Shown: one piece after another, positions 1 to 9,007 of the stretch
Layout: every line of letters starts with the position of its first letter
How positions within the stretch are numbered: position 1 is the first letter of the stretch
Assembly (NCBI RefSeq): GCF_009834805.1
Contig: NZ_WVHO01000010.1
Coordinates: forward strand, 1 to 64,000
Source: Saccharibacter sp. 17.LH.SD
GTDB lineage: Bacteria; Pseudomonadota; Alphaproteobacteria; Acetobacterales; Acetobacteraceae
Length of the DNA: 64,000 bases
Direction of reading: 5' to 3'
Notes under the pieces: model-generated
Seen by the model: only the letters and a program-made list of their open reading frames with translations
Databases searched by the model: none
What the model was told of the DNA's origin: nothing
Program-made: the position numbers and the translations under genes

Positions 1-59
1 TTGAGGTAATTTTGAAATTCCTCATCCTCAACGCCAATCGTCCAAATGGATTCAGGCAT
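1..59 (-). CDS. Partial 5' end of a phage tail gene (likely tape measure or its neighbour)
   Basis: An ATG at 59 to 57 sits behind a GGAG ribosome binding site, and the frame stays open to the window edge (first residues MPESIWTIGVEDEEF). It overlaps the end of the -1 frame of the preceding tail-chaperone gene by eight bases, the usual tight coupling in tail operons. In phages of this layout the tape-measure gene follows the tail-assembly chaperones, so that is the best guess. Only 19 codons are visible, so no family can be named. Confidence 0.4.
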   Translation of the reverse strand, partial: MPESIWTIGVEDEEFQNYL

Positions 60-337
60 CTCCGAAAATCCTTTCTCTCTCGCTTTTGAGGCGTTCAAAG
101 CGCTGTAGGCTGTCAATCCAGTCCAGAGGCGCTATGTGGGCCATCCAGTCGAAGAGATCAGCGATTATGCCGCCGCCGTCTCGCCAGAAGGCGCGTTTGT
201 TGTTGACTTCTGCAAAGAACCGGCAAATTCCGTAGCGTTCAATGAGGTCATTTCCGCACCGCGCAACACAGGCAGAAAGCGAAAAATGAAGCTTTTTCGT
301 TGTTTGGGCAGAACCCGCGAGGCGAGCGTAAAAAAAA
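52..337 (-). other. Probable -1 frameshift extension of the tail chaperone (gpGT-like) with T TTT TTT slip site
   Basis: In the zero frame the codons GTT TTT TTT form a perfect T TTT TTT heptamer at 331 to 337. A -1 shift there opens a frame that runs without a stop to the TGA at 52 to 54 and adds about 90 residues. The added stretch contains RAFWRDGGGIIADLFDW and LDWIDSLQRFERLK, which read like real protein. Lambda G/GT and P2 E/E' use the same strategy. An alternative is a homopolymer length error or a real indel joining the two frames into one gene. Confidence 0.6.
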
Positions 338-716
338 CAAGGCCGTTGAGAACCTCGTCGAGATCATCCTCATCAATCCAGCCTTTATTGATGGCGGAGG
401 CGAGAGGAACGGGGATATAGCCTTCTTGTGAAGGGCGAATAAAATTGGCCGTGCGTTTAATCTCAGCAAAGAGGGCGCTCGCTTTAGACGCTTCTTGGTC
501 ACCGCTCTCTTGGTCTGCTTGCTTGAGCGCCTTTGCAGCCACGGCTGGGGCGGCCGTTACGCCAATTTCATCGCCTTCAAGCAGCGACCAAGTTTTCGCA
601 AAAAGCCGCCAATTCAAATCAAATACATCGCGTGAGAGTGGCGCGCTATGCACGATAGTGTCCTCACCAATGGGAAGAACAAGATTAAGCTGCGCGTTAA
701 TACGGATGTCACTCAT
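165..716 (-). CDS. Tail assembly chaperone (gpG-like, zero frame)
   Basis: This gene follows the tail tube gene directly, the position of the tail-assembly chaperone that helps load the tape-measure protein. I chose the ATG at 716 (protein starts MSDIRINAQL) rather than an upstream in-frame start at 764, because 764 lies inside the tube gene and 716 is next to the tube stop codon. Residues up to about 127 look like ordinary protein. After a run of eight T (minus strand) near 330 to 337 the zero frame becomes less protein-like, while the -1 frame gives a plausible continuation to 52. No homologue was checked, so the role rests on position and the frameshift layout. Confidence 0.7.
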   Translation of the reverse strand: MSDIRINAQLNLVLPIGEDTIVHSAPLSRDVFDLNWRLFAKTWSLLEGDEIGVTAAPAVAAKALKQADQESGDQEASKASALFAEIKRTANFIRPSQEGYIPVPLASAINKGWIDEDDLDEVLNGLVFFTLASRVLPKQRKSFIFRFLPVLRGAEMTSLNATEFAGSLQKSTTNAPSGETAAA

Positions 717-717
717 C

Positions 718-1164
718 TTATGATAGGCTCCACATGTCACTATTGACGATCTCATAGCCGGCAATCACGATATTCCACCGGGCTTGTGTGCCGTTAAGGG
801 CCTGTTCTGGCTGTGTCATGATGAAGCAATTGAGGATAGTGCGGTCATCTTGCACGGGGCTGTCGCTGATGATCCGCATTTGGCCGATGTAAGTATTCTT
901 TTTGATTTGTTTAAAGAACTCATTCGCTAAGGCTTGGGCGCGGTTGAGATTGATGGTGACATTGACATTCTGTTTCGCTGCTGGGCTCCCCACGCGTCCG
1001 GTGAGGGTCTCAATCATATCGGTAACGTTCCCTTCTGGCGCGACCGAAATACCCTCCTGCGCGAGGAAATCTGATGTGATGTTGAGAGAGGAATGGTCTG
1101 GGAAGACAATCGAGCCACGAAGGCGGTTAAGCATCCCTTGTGGGGTGGCGGGATTAGCACTCAT
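718..1164 (-). CDS. Phage tail tube protein (DUF3277-like)
   Basis: A protein of 148 residues placed immediately downstream of the tail sheath gene, where contractile-tail phages encode the inner tube. Length and a beta-rich composition fit the DUF3277-type tube family. It polymerises inside the sheath and carries DNA during injection. It begins five bases after the sheath gene ends, so the two are surely co-transcribed. The assignment is by position and general resemblance; no diagnostic motif was aligned. Confidence 0.75.
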   Translation of the reverse strand: MSANPATPQGMLNRLRGSIVFPDHSSLNITSDFLAQEGISVAPEGNVTDMIETLTGRVGSPAAKQNVNVTINLNRAQALANEFFKQIKKNTYIGQMRIISDSPVQDDRTILNCFIMTQPEQALNGTQARWNIVIAGYEIVNSDMWSLS

Positions 1165-1169
1165 GAGGG

Positions 1170-2441
1170 TTAGGCTCCTGTGACCGTCGCGGCGGTGGTG
1201 ACGCTCTGGCCACTAAAATCAATCGCAAGGTTAAAGGTCAGGCTCGTAAAGCCGCGAATAGGTACAATCGTTGCGGCCAGCCCGTTATACGTGCCGGTCG
1301 TGTAATCGGAGGGGTTCGCGGCGATATAGGTACCGAAATCAGTAGCGGTGAGCGTATATTGGGCGAGAATGCACCCGCTAATGACGGCCCCGTCGAGCGT
1401 TTGCTGAGCGCGGGCGGTGAGGCGGCTAATGCCTTCTTGATTGTAAATGAGGGGGCGTTGGCCGGGCTGGCTGCCTTCGATCAGAACATTAGCGAGTTGA
1501 CGCTCTAAGGTGATCGAGCACCAATCCGCGCCATACCATCCGGTGAGCGTATCGCCATTGAGGAGGGTTCCCCAGAAGAGGATAGACCCGGCAATACCGC
1601 CTTCGGACGCTGTGCCTGCGAAGCCGACATTATTACGCTTCATCTCAGCAAAGACGGTGCTATGCCCGGCCTCGGGCCAGGGTGTAATCCCGACCAATTG
1701 ACGGAAATTCATCGGGGCGAGGCGGTTGAGGCCACTCGGGCGGGCGCTGCAAAATTGGGCGGCAACCGCAGAAGCGAGATGCTCTTGTGTAAGTGTTGCG
1801 GCACTGGTCCCGTTGGTGACAGCCGAGCCGACATATTCCGCCCCATAGAAAACGGATTTCTGACCTTGGCCATTGACGAGCAGGAGTTTGTAACTGTCCG
1901 CATCGCCACAGAGGAAGAAATAACCCCGCGCGTCACTATTGGACTGATTGGCGAAAAAAGCGGGAAGATTGGCGTCATGTGTGGCCCCGCGTGGCAGCAC
2001 ATAGGCGTAGAAACTTTGCGGATACGTGGCGATAAACGCGCTTAATGGGGCTTCAATAGCTGTTGTGCTGATGGGGCCAAGTTCTAATATCCAGAACCCT
2101 GCTCGCGTATTGGCAAACCAGGATTGCGCCATGGCCTGAAGTTCGGCCATCGCGGCCTTGTTCCCGCTGGTTGAGCGGATCATATCGTCAACTTCTGGCG
2201 TGCCATCCGTCGGGTCTATCGTGCCGTGGGCGATAGGCTGCCCATTCTCAGAGCCGCCTTTGATATTGACGGTAGCGAGAGGCGAGAGCAGGGCCATGAC
2301 ATCCGAGAGAGAGGTCACTTCCGCGGCTTGACCAACCGGAATTGAGGTTGCGCCTAAGCTGATCAGGCACGCTTTTTGTTGTAATAGGTTCGGCATTGCG
2401 CCACGGGTGACGCTTTCATTAATCGTGACAATTTGGGGCAT
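1170..2441 (-). CDS. Contractile tail sheath protein (DUF3383-like)
   Basis: A protein of 423 residues opening with MPQIVTINESVTRGA, typical of the DUF3383 tail sheath family. It forms the outer contractile sheath that drives the tube through the host envelope. Its start overlaps the stop of the upstream gene (TAATG), indicating translational coupling. It is followed at once by the tube gene, the standard sheath-tube order. The presence of a sheath gene is the main evidence that this phage has a contractile tail. Confidence 0.88.
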   Translation of the reverse strand: MPQIVTINESVTRGAMPNLLQQKACLISLGATSIPVGQAAEVTSLSDVMALLSPLATVNIKGGSENGQPIAHGTIDPTDGTPEVDDMIRSTSGNKAAMAELQAMAQSWFANTRAGFWILELGPISTTAIEAPLSAFIATYPQSFYAYVLPRGATHDANLPAFFANQSNSDARGYFFLCGDADSYKLLLVNGQGQKSVFYGAEYVGSAVTNGTSAATLTQEHLASAVAAQFCSARPSGLNRLAPMNFRQLVGITPWPEAGHSTVFAEMKRNNVGFAGTASEGGIAGSILFWGTLLNGDTLTGWYGADWCSITLERQLANVLIEGSQPGQRPLIYNQEGISRLTARAQQTLDGAVISGCILAQYTLTATDFGTYIAANPSDYTTGTYNGLAATIVPIRGFTSLTFNLAIDFSGQSVTTAATVTGA

Positions 2442-3460
2442 TAGAGGGAGGTCCTTAAAGCTACGTGAGCGTGGGAAATGGTTTGGAGCTTGGGGTTCTT
2501 AACCGCGCTCTGAAGGGTGAGTTTCGCGCTTTGAATGGTCTGAAACGCCACAGAACGCGCCGCGTGCTGGCTATACATCACGTCTATATCCGCCCGTTTG
2601 AGGGAGGCGAGGGTATTGAGATCGGCAAGTGGCTGTTTGTCATCGCGTAGCACAGGAGTGTTAAGCACCCCCATCTTTCCCCAATTGAGCAAGGCCCAGC
2701 GCGGGATGAAGGTGAGAATTGTTGATGCGTCTTGATGGTTAAGGCCTACAAAATGTAGCCTTACACGCTCTTGCACCAACGTATCTGTTGATGTGCCAGT
2801 TATATCTACCGCGCCCATATGTGTGGCTTGAAGGCTGTCTTCATCATTATGCACACTTACATAAGGCGGAGGCTGGTTATTAGGCACACTAAAGCTTGGG
2901 AATACGGGGATATTCTGAGGCCAGGCACACCAGGCCAAAGCTGGGTTTGTGTCGTGCTTCATTGCTAAGAAGAACGGTAATGAATTGCTGACAATGGGGG
3001 ATCGTCCATCCAATTCTGCTTCTGTTTCGATCAGTTGATGAACAAGAACAGGGGGAAGGATGGTGCCGTCATAATGTTGTAATTCAGCTTGTGCGTAATG
3101 GGTTTCTTGAGTGCTGAGTGAAAATTTGATGGTGTCGTATGATCCAATCCAGAGATGATCAACTTCATGTTCTTTATTATAAAAAGGTCGAACATCATCG
3201 CGTGTTGTGAGTGTGACCGTTCCTTTATCGAAAGATTGCCATTCTTCTTGTGTGGCCTGATGACGGATATGAAGACTGCCATACACATCAATTGCTGGGG
3301 AACACGCGACCCAGAAGACAAACCCATCGCTGGGGAGGATAACGCGCCGAAATTGTTTAAACGAAACACGTTGATTATAGGAAATATCACTCAAACCAGC
3401 TTTTAATGCGGCTGAGAGTGGGGTGCCATGTGTGTTTGAAATTTCATCTAAAGAAGGCAT
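2441..3460 (-). CDS. Phage head-tail connector or neck protein, unassigned
   Basis: About 339 residues if translation begins at the ATG at 3460, which has GGAG six bases upstream; an in-frame TTG at 3472 is less likely. No domain is recognised. It lies between a DUF4054-type head-completion gene and the sheath gene, where neck, tail-terminator or connector proteins are encoded in this phage type. Its 3' end overlaps the sheath start by one base. Function is inferred from position only. Confidence 0.6.
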   Translation of the reverse strand: MPSLDEISNTHGTPLSAALKAGLSDISYNQRVSFKQFRRVILPSDGFVFWVACSPAIDVYGSLHIRHQATQEEWQSFDKGTVTLTTRDDVRPFYNKEHEVDHLWIGSYDTIKFSLSTQETHYAQAELQHYDGTILPPVLVHQLIETEAELDGRSPIVSNSLPFFLAMKHDTNPALAWCAWPQNIPVFPSFSVPNNQPPPYVSVHNDEDSLQATHMGAVDITGTSTDTLVQERVRLHFVGLNHQDASTILTFIPRWALLNWGKMGVLNTPVLRDDKQPLADLNTLASLKRADIDVMYSQHAARSVAFQTIQSAKLTLQSAVKNPKLQTISHAHVALRTSL

Positions 3461-3477
3461 GGAAGGCTCCAAGGGCC

Positions 3478-3933
3478 TTAGACCATCGTCCAGATACTCC
3501 CAAATTGCTGAGCAAGGGAAAGGTAGAATTGGCCATAGGGGTTTTTAAGAGTTTGAAGGTCGGCCAAGCTGAGATCTTTGAGGGTATTAGGGATAGACCA
3601 GCTCTGCGAGGTGCCACCATCTGAGCTTGAGGCGATTAAGCCAGGTGTAAAGCTATTCATTCCCAATGAAAGGCGTAAATTTTTCCAAAATCGCGGTGTG
3701 GCCGATTGAGGTTGATCTTGAGAAAATTGAATAAGGTTGGACGCTGCTAGATTGTAAAGTGCTGCTTTGTAAACGCGTAAAGAAATGCATTGAATATCAG
3801 GCAAAGCGAGATCTTTCGCTAAATCAAAGGCAAATGCGAGTTCATCATGCGTTGGCATGGCAGACATTGGCACTTGCATGACCGTGCGTACAAAACTTTC
3901 AAACCCCTCTATGGTTGGGGGGGTGTCTGACAT
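3478..3933 (-). CDS. Head completion adaptor (DUF4054-like)
   Basis: A protein of 151 residues with an alpha-helical N-terminal half (residues about 25 to 75, rich in A and L), matching the DUF4054 adaptor family found between capsid and sheath genes in these phages. Such adaptors dock on the portal and close the head for tail joining. It is tightly packed, with three bases to the gene upstream and about 17 to the one downstream. Assigned by length, composition and gene order. Confidence 0.7.
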   Translation of the reverse strand: MSDTPPTIEGFESFVRTVMQVPMSAMPTHDELAFAFDLAKDLALPDIQCISLRVYKAALYNLAASNLIQFSQDQPQSATPRFWKNLRLSLGMNSFTPGLIASSSDGGTSQSWSIPNTLKDLSLADLQTLKNPYGQFYLSLAQQFGSIWTMV

Positions 3934-3936
3934 GGT

Positions 3937-4422
3937 TTAACCCTCTGCTGCTTCGTAGGTTTCCTGCGAGAAGGCACTGGTATTTTTACCGCTATCATCA
4001 TGTGCTGAAATCTTTACTTGCATGGACTTTGTACGGTTTTCTTTTTTCCCACGTCTTGCTTGAGCCATTGTTTGGCCCGTAATCGTTTCCGCTGTCCGGC
4101 GACGATTAACGCGTCCTTCTTCCGTGAGCTTATCGTAATTATCTTCTAGTCCAGAGGCGAGTTCTTTGAAATTAACAGCTTTATCTTCGTTATAGACTAA
4201 ACCCCGATAATGTGGGCGATGACGTGCTTCAGAGGCACGGCAAAACCCAAAAATAGCGTGTTGATCGACAATATCACGGGCGTCTTCTGGGTCTAGATCA
4301 CGAATGACCACCTGTGCACCGGGGCGAATAGTCAGGCGGCTGGGTTGATCAGCACGATCACCAGGGCGACGGAAGGTGAAAATATGCGTTTGATGGGTTG
4401 GATTACCGACAAAAAGCTGCAT
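3937..4422 (-). CDS. Phage head-region hypothetical protein
   Basis: A protein of 161 residues with a strongly basic centre (NRRRTAETITGQTMAQARRGKK at about 105 to 126) and a more acidic C-terminal tail. It sits between the major capsid gene and the DUF4054 adaptor gene. No family is recognised. The basic segment could contact DNA or the acidic scaffold protein, but that is speculation. An ATG at 4422 follows a purine-rich stretch (AAAAGGATCA), a reasonable ribosome binding site. Confidence 0.6.
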   Translation of the reverse strand: MQLFVGNPTHQTHIFTFRRPGDRADQPSRLTIRPGAQVVIRDLDPEDARDIVDQHAIFGFCRASEARHRPHYRGLVYNEDKAVNFKELASGLEDNYDKLTEEGRVNRRRTAETITGQTMAQARRGKKENRTKSMQVKISAHDDSGKNTSAFSQETYEAAEG

Positions 4423-4498
4423 GAAGAAATGATCCTTTTAAAAAGAGAGCAGGGAAGTTCCCCACTCTCTTTTTGATGACAGATGAGCGATCGGCCGT

Positions 4499-5617
4499 TT
4501 AGTTACCTGCCGTAGATGATGCGGTGGTGCTTTGTGGTCCTGCGGCAGAGAATTCATTAGCCTCTGACACACCGACAGAAAGGATCGTGGTTGCCTCTCC
4601 GCGTAATGCCCAGCCGCTGGTGGAGCGCATAAATGTCACAACATCCGTTGCTTCAGCCCCCACAGGGCCTGTAATTTCTGTTGGAATAGAACGATCTGCA
4701 AATAAACCATTGCAGCTTAAATTGGCTTGGCCAAATTCATCTGCAAAGACGTTGGTATCAATCTTACCTTGTGCGGCCATATTGGGCAGCTCTGGAATGG
4801 TAAAGAGCATGACGTCTGTGCCATTTGTTCCACGACCACGGAGTTCATCATCAGCGGCGAAAATGACCTCCACATTCGCTGCTTTCATGACATCAATCAC
4901 CGCTTGTACAATGGAGGCAGAACCAGAACCAACGCGCTGGTAACTGGTGAGTTCCACAATCTTGCTGACCAAAGTCCCTAAGACGCGCTGGGGCGCAAGA
5001 CAGGTGACCTTAACCGCAGGGCCGCCATCATTATAACGCCCTGTGATACCCAACAAGTTACACCGGTTGAGCTGGCCGGTAATGATACGGTTGATGGATT
5101 GGAAAAGCTGCCCAGCATCGTAATCATCAACCGTGCTTTTCCCGTTGCTATCAGCGGGGAGAAGTTCACGCACGGTGCCACTGCTGCTATTGAGTAAACC
5201 TTCTCCATTTTGTGGGTTAAACCCAAAGAGAGCGGCATCACGTAAAAGCTGGAAATGTCCCTGTCGCATGGCGTTGGAATAGGCATCTGTCAGTGACATA
5301 TTCCAATTGGCTGCAGCATTGAGGTCTTCGCGCGAATAAACGACACGAATTTTCTGCTCATAGGTAGGCGTGGTGATATAGTCGAGGCTTAGGCTGACAG
5401 AAGGGAGCTCATTATAACCGCTCTGCGCTGCCTGCGCGATGGTGCGAAGGTCCAATACTGGAACATAAACGGCTTGGTCACGCTCAGTAAGGCGAACATC
5501 CAATTCCTGACGTGGGAAGAGGTGCATAAAGCCAGAACGCAGGGCATAATTAATGAGGAAGCGGGGATCAGTATATGACGGATTAACCGTCATTCTGGTA
5601 GGAGCAATAAGCGCCAT
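4499..5617 (-). CDS. Major capsid protein (DUF2184 family)
   Basis: A protein of 372 residues with the order expected of the DUF2184 major capsid family: an N-terminal arm, then RFLINYALRSGFMHLFPRQ, then a long HK97-fold-like body. It forms the icosahedral shell. An AAGGA ribosome binding site precedes the ATG at 5617. The neighbours are a cement-like protein upstream and head-tail connector genes downstream, the usual layout. Base composition resembles the adjacent structural genes. Confidence 0.87.
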   Translation of the reverse strand: MALIAPTRMTVNPSYTDPRFLINYALRSGFMHLFPRQELDVRLTERDQAVYVPVLDLRTIAQAAQSGYNELPSVSLSLDYITTPTYEQKIRVVYSREDLNAAANWNMSLTDAYSNAMRQGHFQLLRDAALFGFNPQNGEGLLNSSSGTVRELLPADSNGKSTVDDYDAGQLFQSINRIITGQLNRCNLLGITGRYNDGGPAVKVTCLAPQRVLGTLVSKIVELTSYQRVGSGSASIVQAVIDVMKAANVEVIFAADDELRGRGTNGTDVMLFTIPELPNMAAQGKIDTNVFADEFGQANLSCNGLFADRSIPTEITGPVGAEATDVVTFMRSTSGWALRGEATTILSVGVSEANEFSAAGPQSTTASSTAGN

Positions 5618-5639
5618 ATTTATATATCCTTAAAGGGAA

Positions 5640-6296
5640 TTAGAATTGGATAAGAACTAAAATAGAATCTTTAATATCTTCGCTTCTCTGCCAGCGTGCG
5701 GCCCCTGTTGCCTGGTCAATCGTGACAAGCTTTCCACCTGTTTGGAAAACATCAAGAAGACGCACAGGGATTGTATTGGCGCTTGATCCCGCAACGAGAC
5801 GTTGCTGAGAAAAATCCCATCCGTAGGACCCAGATGTCAGGTTCCCCACCTGGCTCAGTAAGGCAGGGTCTGCCTGTACGGGGAGACGCGTATCGGAACC
5901 GAAGCGCACAAACCCGATAGACATTCCTGGGAAAGACTGAGGGACGGGGCTTGATGGCGTAATGACCATATGATTGGCATGGTCAAAGACGGCAAATCCC
6001 GTCATGTCACTATTGGATGTCGCCCGTTTAAGCGCATTACCCATACGACCATTATTGGGTGAGCGCCCTTCATTGACCGTCGCCCCCATGCCAGGAAGTT
6101 GACCGATACGTTCTGAAATAGCGATGCCGCCCCATAAGGGAAGGGTTTCGCTTGGGTCAACATAACCAATAGAGAGGCGGTAACGAGTGGCCGGGTCCGC
6201 CCAGGAAAGCCCCTGAATGGCACCTGTGGTGGAACTACTAAAAAGCCCGGATGCCTGGGTAGTGGCATACGGGTTGATGGAGAGCGTATTTACCAT
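5640..6296 (-). CDS. Structural cement protein (gp24-like)
   Basis: A protein of 218 residues starting with MVNTLSINPYATTQ and containing short repeated beta motifs, resembling the structural cement protein family that accompanies DUF2184 capsid proteins. It probably decorates and stabilises the capsid after expansion. AAAGGA lies about eight bases upstream of the ATG at 6296. It sits between the scaffold-like gene and the major capsid gene, which fits a head role. Confidence 0.75.
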   Translation of the reverse strand: MVNTLSINPYATTQASGLFSSSTTGAIQGLSWADPATRYRLSIGYVDPSETLPLWGGIAISERIGQLPGMGATVNEGRSPNNGRMGNALKRATSNSDMTGFAVFDHANHMVITPSSPVPQSFPGMSIGFVRFGSDTRLPVQADPALLSQVGNLTSGSYGWDFSQQRLVAGSSANTIPVRLLDVFQTGGKLVTIDQATGAARWQRSEDIKDSILVLIQF

Positions 6297-6308
6297 GAAA
6301 GAAATCCT

Positions 6309-7457
6309 TTAAGACATGAATGCGCCGAAAGCGCTTCGGAAAGAGCCGCGATATTCTGTACGTGTGTGGCCGGTTGGGCTGCGTTGTGTGACGGGGCGGA
6401 TGGGGTCACTATCTTTGTAACGCATGGGGCGAGAGGCGGCTTCTTGAGCGTCTTTATGGATTTGACGGGATGCAAGCTCGAACACTTCCGGAGGAAGTTT
6501 TGAGAGGTCTGTGTTCTTCCAGTCTGCGGAATGTGATTGAAGAAGCTTGGCGCAACGGCGCTGATACCCTTTTACGCTTTCGCCTGGAATATAGCGAGGT
6601 GTTTGGAGGCCAAGGGACTGAGCAACAGAGTCCGTTTCAGCTTCAGACTTGCTGACCTCATTATGTTCATCATCCGTCAGCGGACGGGTACGGCGTGAGA
6701 GACGCTCTAACTCTTGGCGCTGTTCTTCATCACGGCGGTTCATGTCATCCAAACGCTGGCGAATATCACGATTTTCTGCGCTATCATGAACATAATCGTC
6801 AGGATTACCGCCGCATTCTGTAATGCAACGCGCGATCGCTTCATCAGAGCAGCCATTCTCGCGCATCGTGTTCACAACTTGCGTCAGCACACCTTGGGGA
6901 AGTGTTGCATCATGGGCGGGCATGGTGGGGGAATCCCCTTGGTTCATGAAGAGATAATATGGGAAATTATCCTGCTCTTCCTCATCTGCATCAGGCGTTT
7001 TCTTGGCAGATGCTGGTTGTGCGTCGTCTTTCCCCCGTGGGGCAGAAATTTTCTCTAGTGCAGCGGCAAGACCATCTGTGTCGCTGGGCTTTTCAGAAGG
7101 CGCTTGTGTATCGGTTGTCTGTTCAGGAGCAGGTTCCCCAGGAATATAGCTTGAAGGAAGTCGTTCTTTCGTCGCATCATGCTTCGGCTCAGTTTTTTTA
7201 TCTGTTTCACGCGCGATACGAACAATTTCTTGAGCGATAGCCCCATGATCAGCAGGTTCGTCATCAGAATCATAACGATGATCTGTTTGTGCACCTTCGA
7301 GCAACCCTTTGAGTTTACTGAGTTCTTCGAGAGCTTTTTCAAATAATTGCTCTTGATCTGCCGCATCTTGACGGATGGCGGTACGACGGCCTTCTTGATA
7401 ACGCTGTGTGAGTGCGTTTAAAGCAGCTCGGTTATTGTCGGGGGTAAAAGAAGCCAT
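6309..7457 (-). CDS. Capsid scaffold-like protein, charged and coiled-coil rich
   Basis: About 382 residues from the ATG at 7457 (MASFTPDNNRAALNALTQRY), preceded by GGAG. An upstream in-frame extension would run into the protease gene and is rejected. The protein is rich in E, D, K and Q, with long predicted helices (about 1 to 50 and 225 to 270) and a proline/alanine-rich acidic middle. This composition and the place between maturation protease and capsid suggest a scaffold or an internal head protein. No enzymatic motif is visible. Confidence 0.65.
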   Translation of the reverse strand: MASFTPDNNRAALNALTQRYQEGRRTAIRQDAADQEQLFEKALEELSKLKGLLEGAQTDHRYDSDDEPADHGAIAQEIVRIARETDKKTEPKHDATKERLPSSYIPGEPAPEQTTDTQAPSEKPSDTDGLAAALEKISAPRGKDDAQPASAKKTPDADEEEQDNFPYYLFMNQGDSPTMPAHDATLPQGVLTQVVNTMRENGCSDEAIARCITECGGNPDDYVHDSAENRDIRQRLDDMNRRDEEQRQELERLSRRTRPLTDDEHNEVSKSEAETDSVAQSLGLQTPRYIPGESVKGYQRRCAKLLQSHSADWKNTDLSKLPPEVFELASRQIHKDAQEAASRPMRYKDSDPIRPVTQRSPTGHTRTEYRGSFRSAFGAFMS

Positions 7458-7476
7458 AATGGCTGTGTCTCCAAAT

Positions 7477-8460
7477 TTAAGATGAATGTGATGTATCAAT
7501 GCCGGAAGGAGGGCCGTATTTATCCCAAACTCCAGCAGAGACGATTGCGAGATGGTCGGGATGGAAAGGTTCATCCTCCAGGATAAGGCTCTTTGTTCCA
7601 TGACCGAGTGGCATGCTGACGCTATTTTTCCCTGTCAGCACGCCAGGAGAGGTAGACCACGATGCTTTCATGAGTGCGTCTGCCATATGGTCATCCTGGA
7701 TACGGACGATGGCCCAAAGCTCTTTATTTTTAATGTAAGGATAAACCACTGAACCTACGACCCGATGACGATAAAAATGGCTATCAATAACAGGTGAGGT
7801 AGGAGGATGATCGAGCGTAACAGGCATTCCCTGGCACGCTTCCATGACCCTTGGGGTGAGCCATATATCCCGGTTGCGGTAGGTGTATTCTTGCCGCTTG
7901 TCACCACGATAGGCCCATCCAGTTCCACTGATACGCATCGCAAATAATGTTACGTTATAAAATCGTTCTGGGCTGGTATATTTTCTTTCTGCAATTTTAC
8001 GACACATTGTCCCCATATTCGCCGTAAAACGTTCCAAAATATCGGCAACACCGGGAGAAAGTGGGGAGGGAAGCGCATCTGCCTTAAACCATCCAAAGTC
8101 ACGATGCTCATGGTTTAAGCGTGGCATAAAGGGCGTATGGACCTTGACAGCATACGCACAAAAGCGCCCTTTTTCTCGTGAAAGTGGAATTTCGACAGAC
8201 CACAAAACGGTTCCTAAATGAGCATGACCGACTTCTTCATGTGCTTCACGCAACGCTGTTTGGAATAATGTTTCATTGGGGTGATTTTTCCCTCCGACAA
8301 TCCCCCAGGAACCATCATGTCGTTTAAGCAACAAAACACGTCCTTCTGTTGTATAAACAATACCTGCAGAAAGTTGATTGCGGGATGAAATAGAGGGATC
8401 TTTTAAGAAAGGGCGTTTATTGCGAGGTCGCTCGCGTGCTTTATGATAATGATGTGACAT
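7477..8460 (-). CDS. Fusion of a Nudix hydrolase domain and a DUF2213 capsid maturation protease
   Basis: A protein of 327 residues. Residues about 30 to 145 carry a Nudix box: GKNHPNE followed seven residues later by REAHEEVG, which matches the GX5EX7REUXEEXGU pattern except for the last hydrophobic position. Residues about 160 to 320 match DUF2213, the prohead protease-like family found just upstream of the scaffold and capsid genes (segments [18 protein letters not shown] and [16 protein letters not shown]). The Nudix half would hydrolyse a nucleoside-diphosphate-linked substrate; the DUF2213 half probably processes head proteins. A minus-strand terminator lies just upstream at 8484 to 8520, so this gene may begin a new transcript. 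Confidence 0.8.
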   Translation of the reverse strand: MSHHYHKARERPRNKRPFLKDPSISSRNQLSAGIVYTTEGRVLLLKRHDGSWGIVGGKNHPNETLFQTALREAHEEVGHAHLGTVLWSVEIPLSREKGRFCAYAVKVHTPFMPRLNHEHRDFGWFKADALPSPLSPGVADILERFTANMGTMCRKIAERKYTSPERFYNVTLFAMRISGTGWAYRGDKRQEYTYRNRDIWLTPRVMEACQGMPVTLDHPPTSPVIDSHFYRHRVVGSVVYPYIKNKELWAIVRIQDDHMADALMKASWSTSPGVLTGKNSVSMPLGHGTKSLILEDEPFHPDHLAIVSAGVWDKYGPPSGIDTSHSS

Positions 8461-8483
8461 GAGAAGATGTTATTCCAAACAAA

Positions 8484-8520
8484 AAAGCGATAGCCTTCAT
8501 GAAAGAAGAGCGATCGCTTT
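8484..8520 (-). terminator. Rho-independent terminator upstream of the Nudix-DUF2213 gene
   Basis: On the minus strand an eight-base stem AAAGCGAT / ATCGCTTT is followed directly by T residues. It would stop transcripts arriving from the accessory array to the right. It separates that array from the capsid operon. Confidence 0.65.
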
Positions 8521-8856
8521 AAAAAACGTGATAATAGCGTGATGCTGAAGAGTCATGATAAAGAAGGATAGAATATTATAGAACGAGCATTCATCATCCG
8601 TAATGGGAGCGTAAAAACATAAGAGGAGAATAATATTACTGCTTCACAATTTACTATGAAATCATCACAAAGAGAAATGAAAGCCCAATGGCAACGACTT
8701 TAACAAGAGTAAATTTATGGACAATTCGGCATTAAAAATACTTTTTACAGGAATAAACTATTATATGTGACAAAAGTCACTATAAATATCTATATCTTAT
8801 AAAATATCATCACTTAATGTGGCACACAAGAAGTTTTTTCTGTTTTTTGAAAAAAA
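8521..8856. other. AT-rich spacer, no gene seen
   Basis: This 336-base stretch holds no open frame of note in either direction. It is AT-rich and may hold the promoter of the Nudix-protease/capsid operon, but I cannot place -35 and -10 boxes with confidence. Confidence 0.4.
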
Positions 8857-8946
8857 TCAGTTTGTTATGAAAGCTGCCAAGAGAGATTCATCAATATGGC
8901 GGAGATCATTGAGCCCGAAATAAGGTCTTCCAACATGGATTGTCAT
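8857..8946 (-). pseudogene. Truncated remnant of an accessory family B gene
   Basis: The ATG at 8946 opens with MTIHVGRPYFGLNDLRHIDE, almost identical to the start of the complete family B gene at 9475 to 9987, then breaks off and stops after 29 codons at 8857. The DNA homology also covers the leader upstream of the start. It is the decayed last member of the accessory array. Confidence 0.75.
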
Positions 8947-9007
8947 AAATTTTCCTGAGATTGAGGATTATAAAGGAGAAGCTCGGTCGCCCTAACTATT
9001 TGATTTT

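Noticed and set aside
136-420. Plus-strand open frames across the tail chaperone, sheath and capsid genes
   Set aside because: They lie antisense to well-supported phage genes and lack ribosome binding sites and recognisable protein features.
248-502. Minus-strand 84-residue frame inside the tail chaperone gene
   Set aside because: It is in the third frame, ends in low-complexity sequence, and is not the frame reached by the -1 shift.
7055-7366. A 103-residue frame within the scaffold-like gene
   Set aside because: Shadow of the charged repeat region; the main frame has better coding features and a good start.
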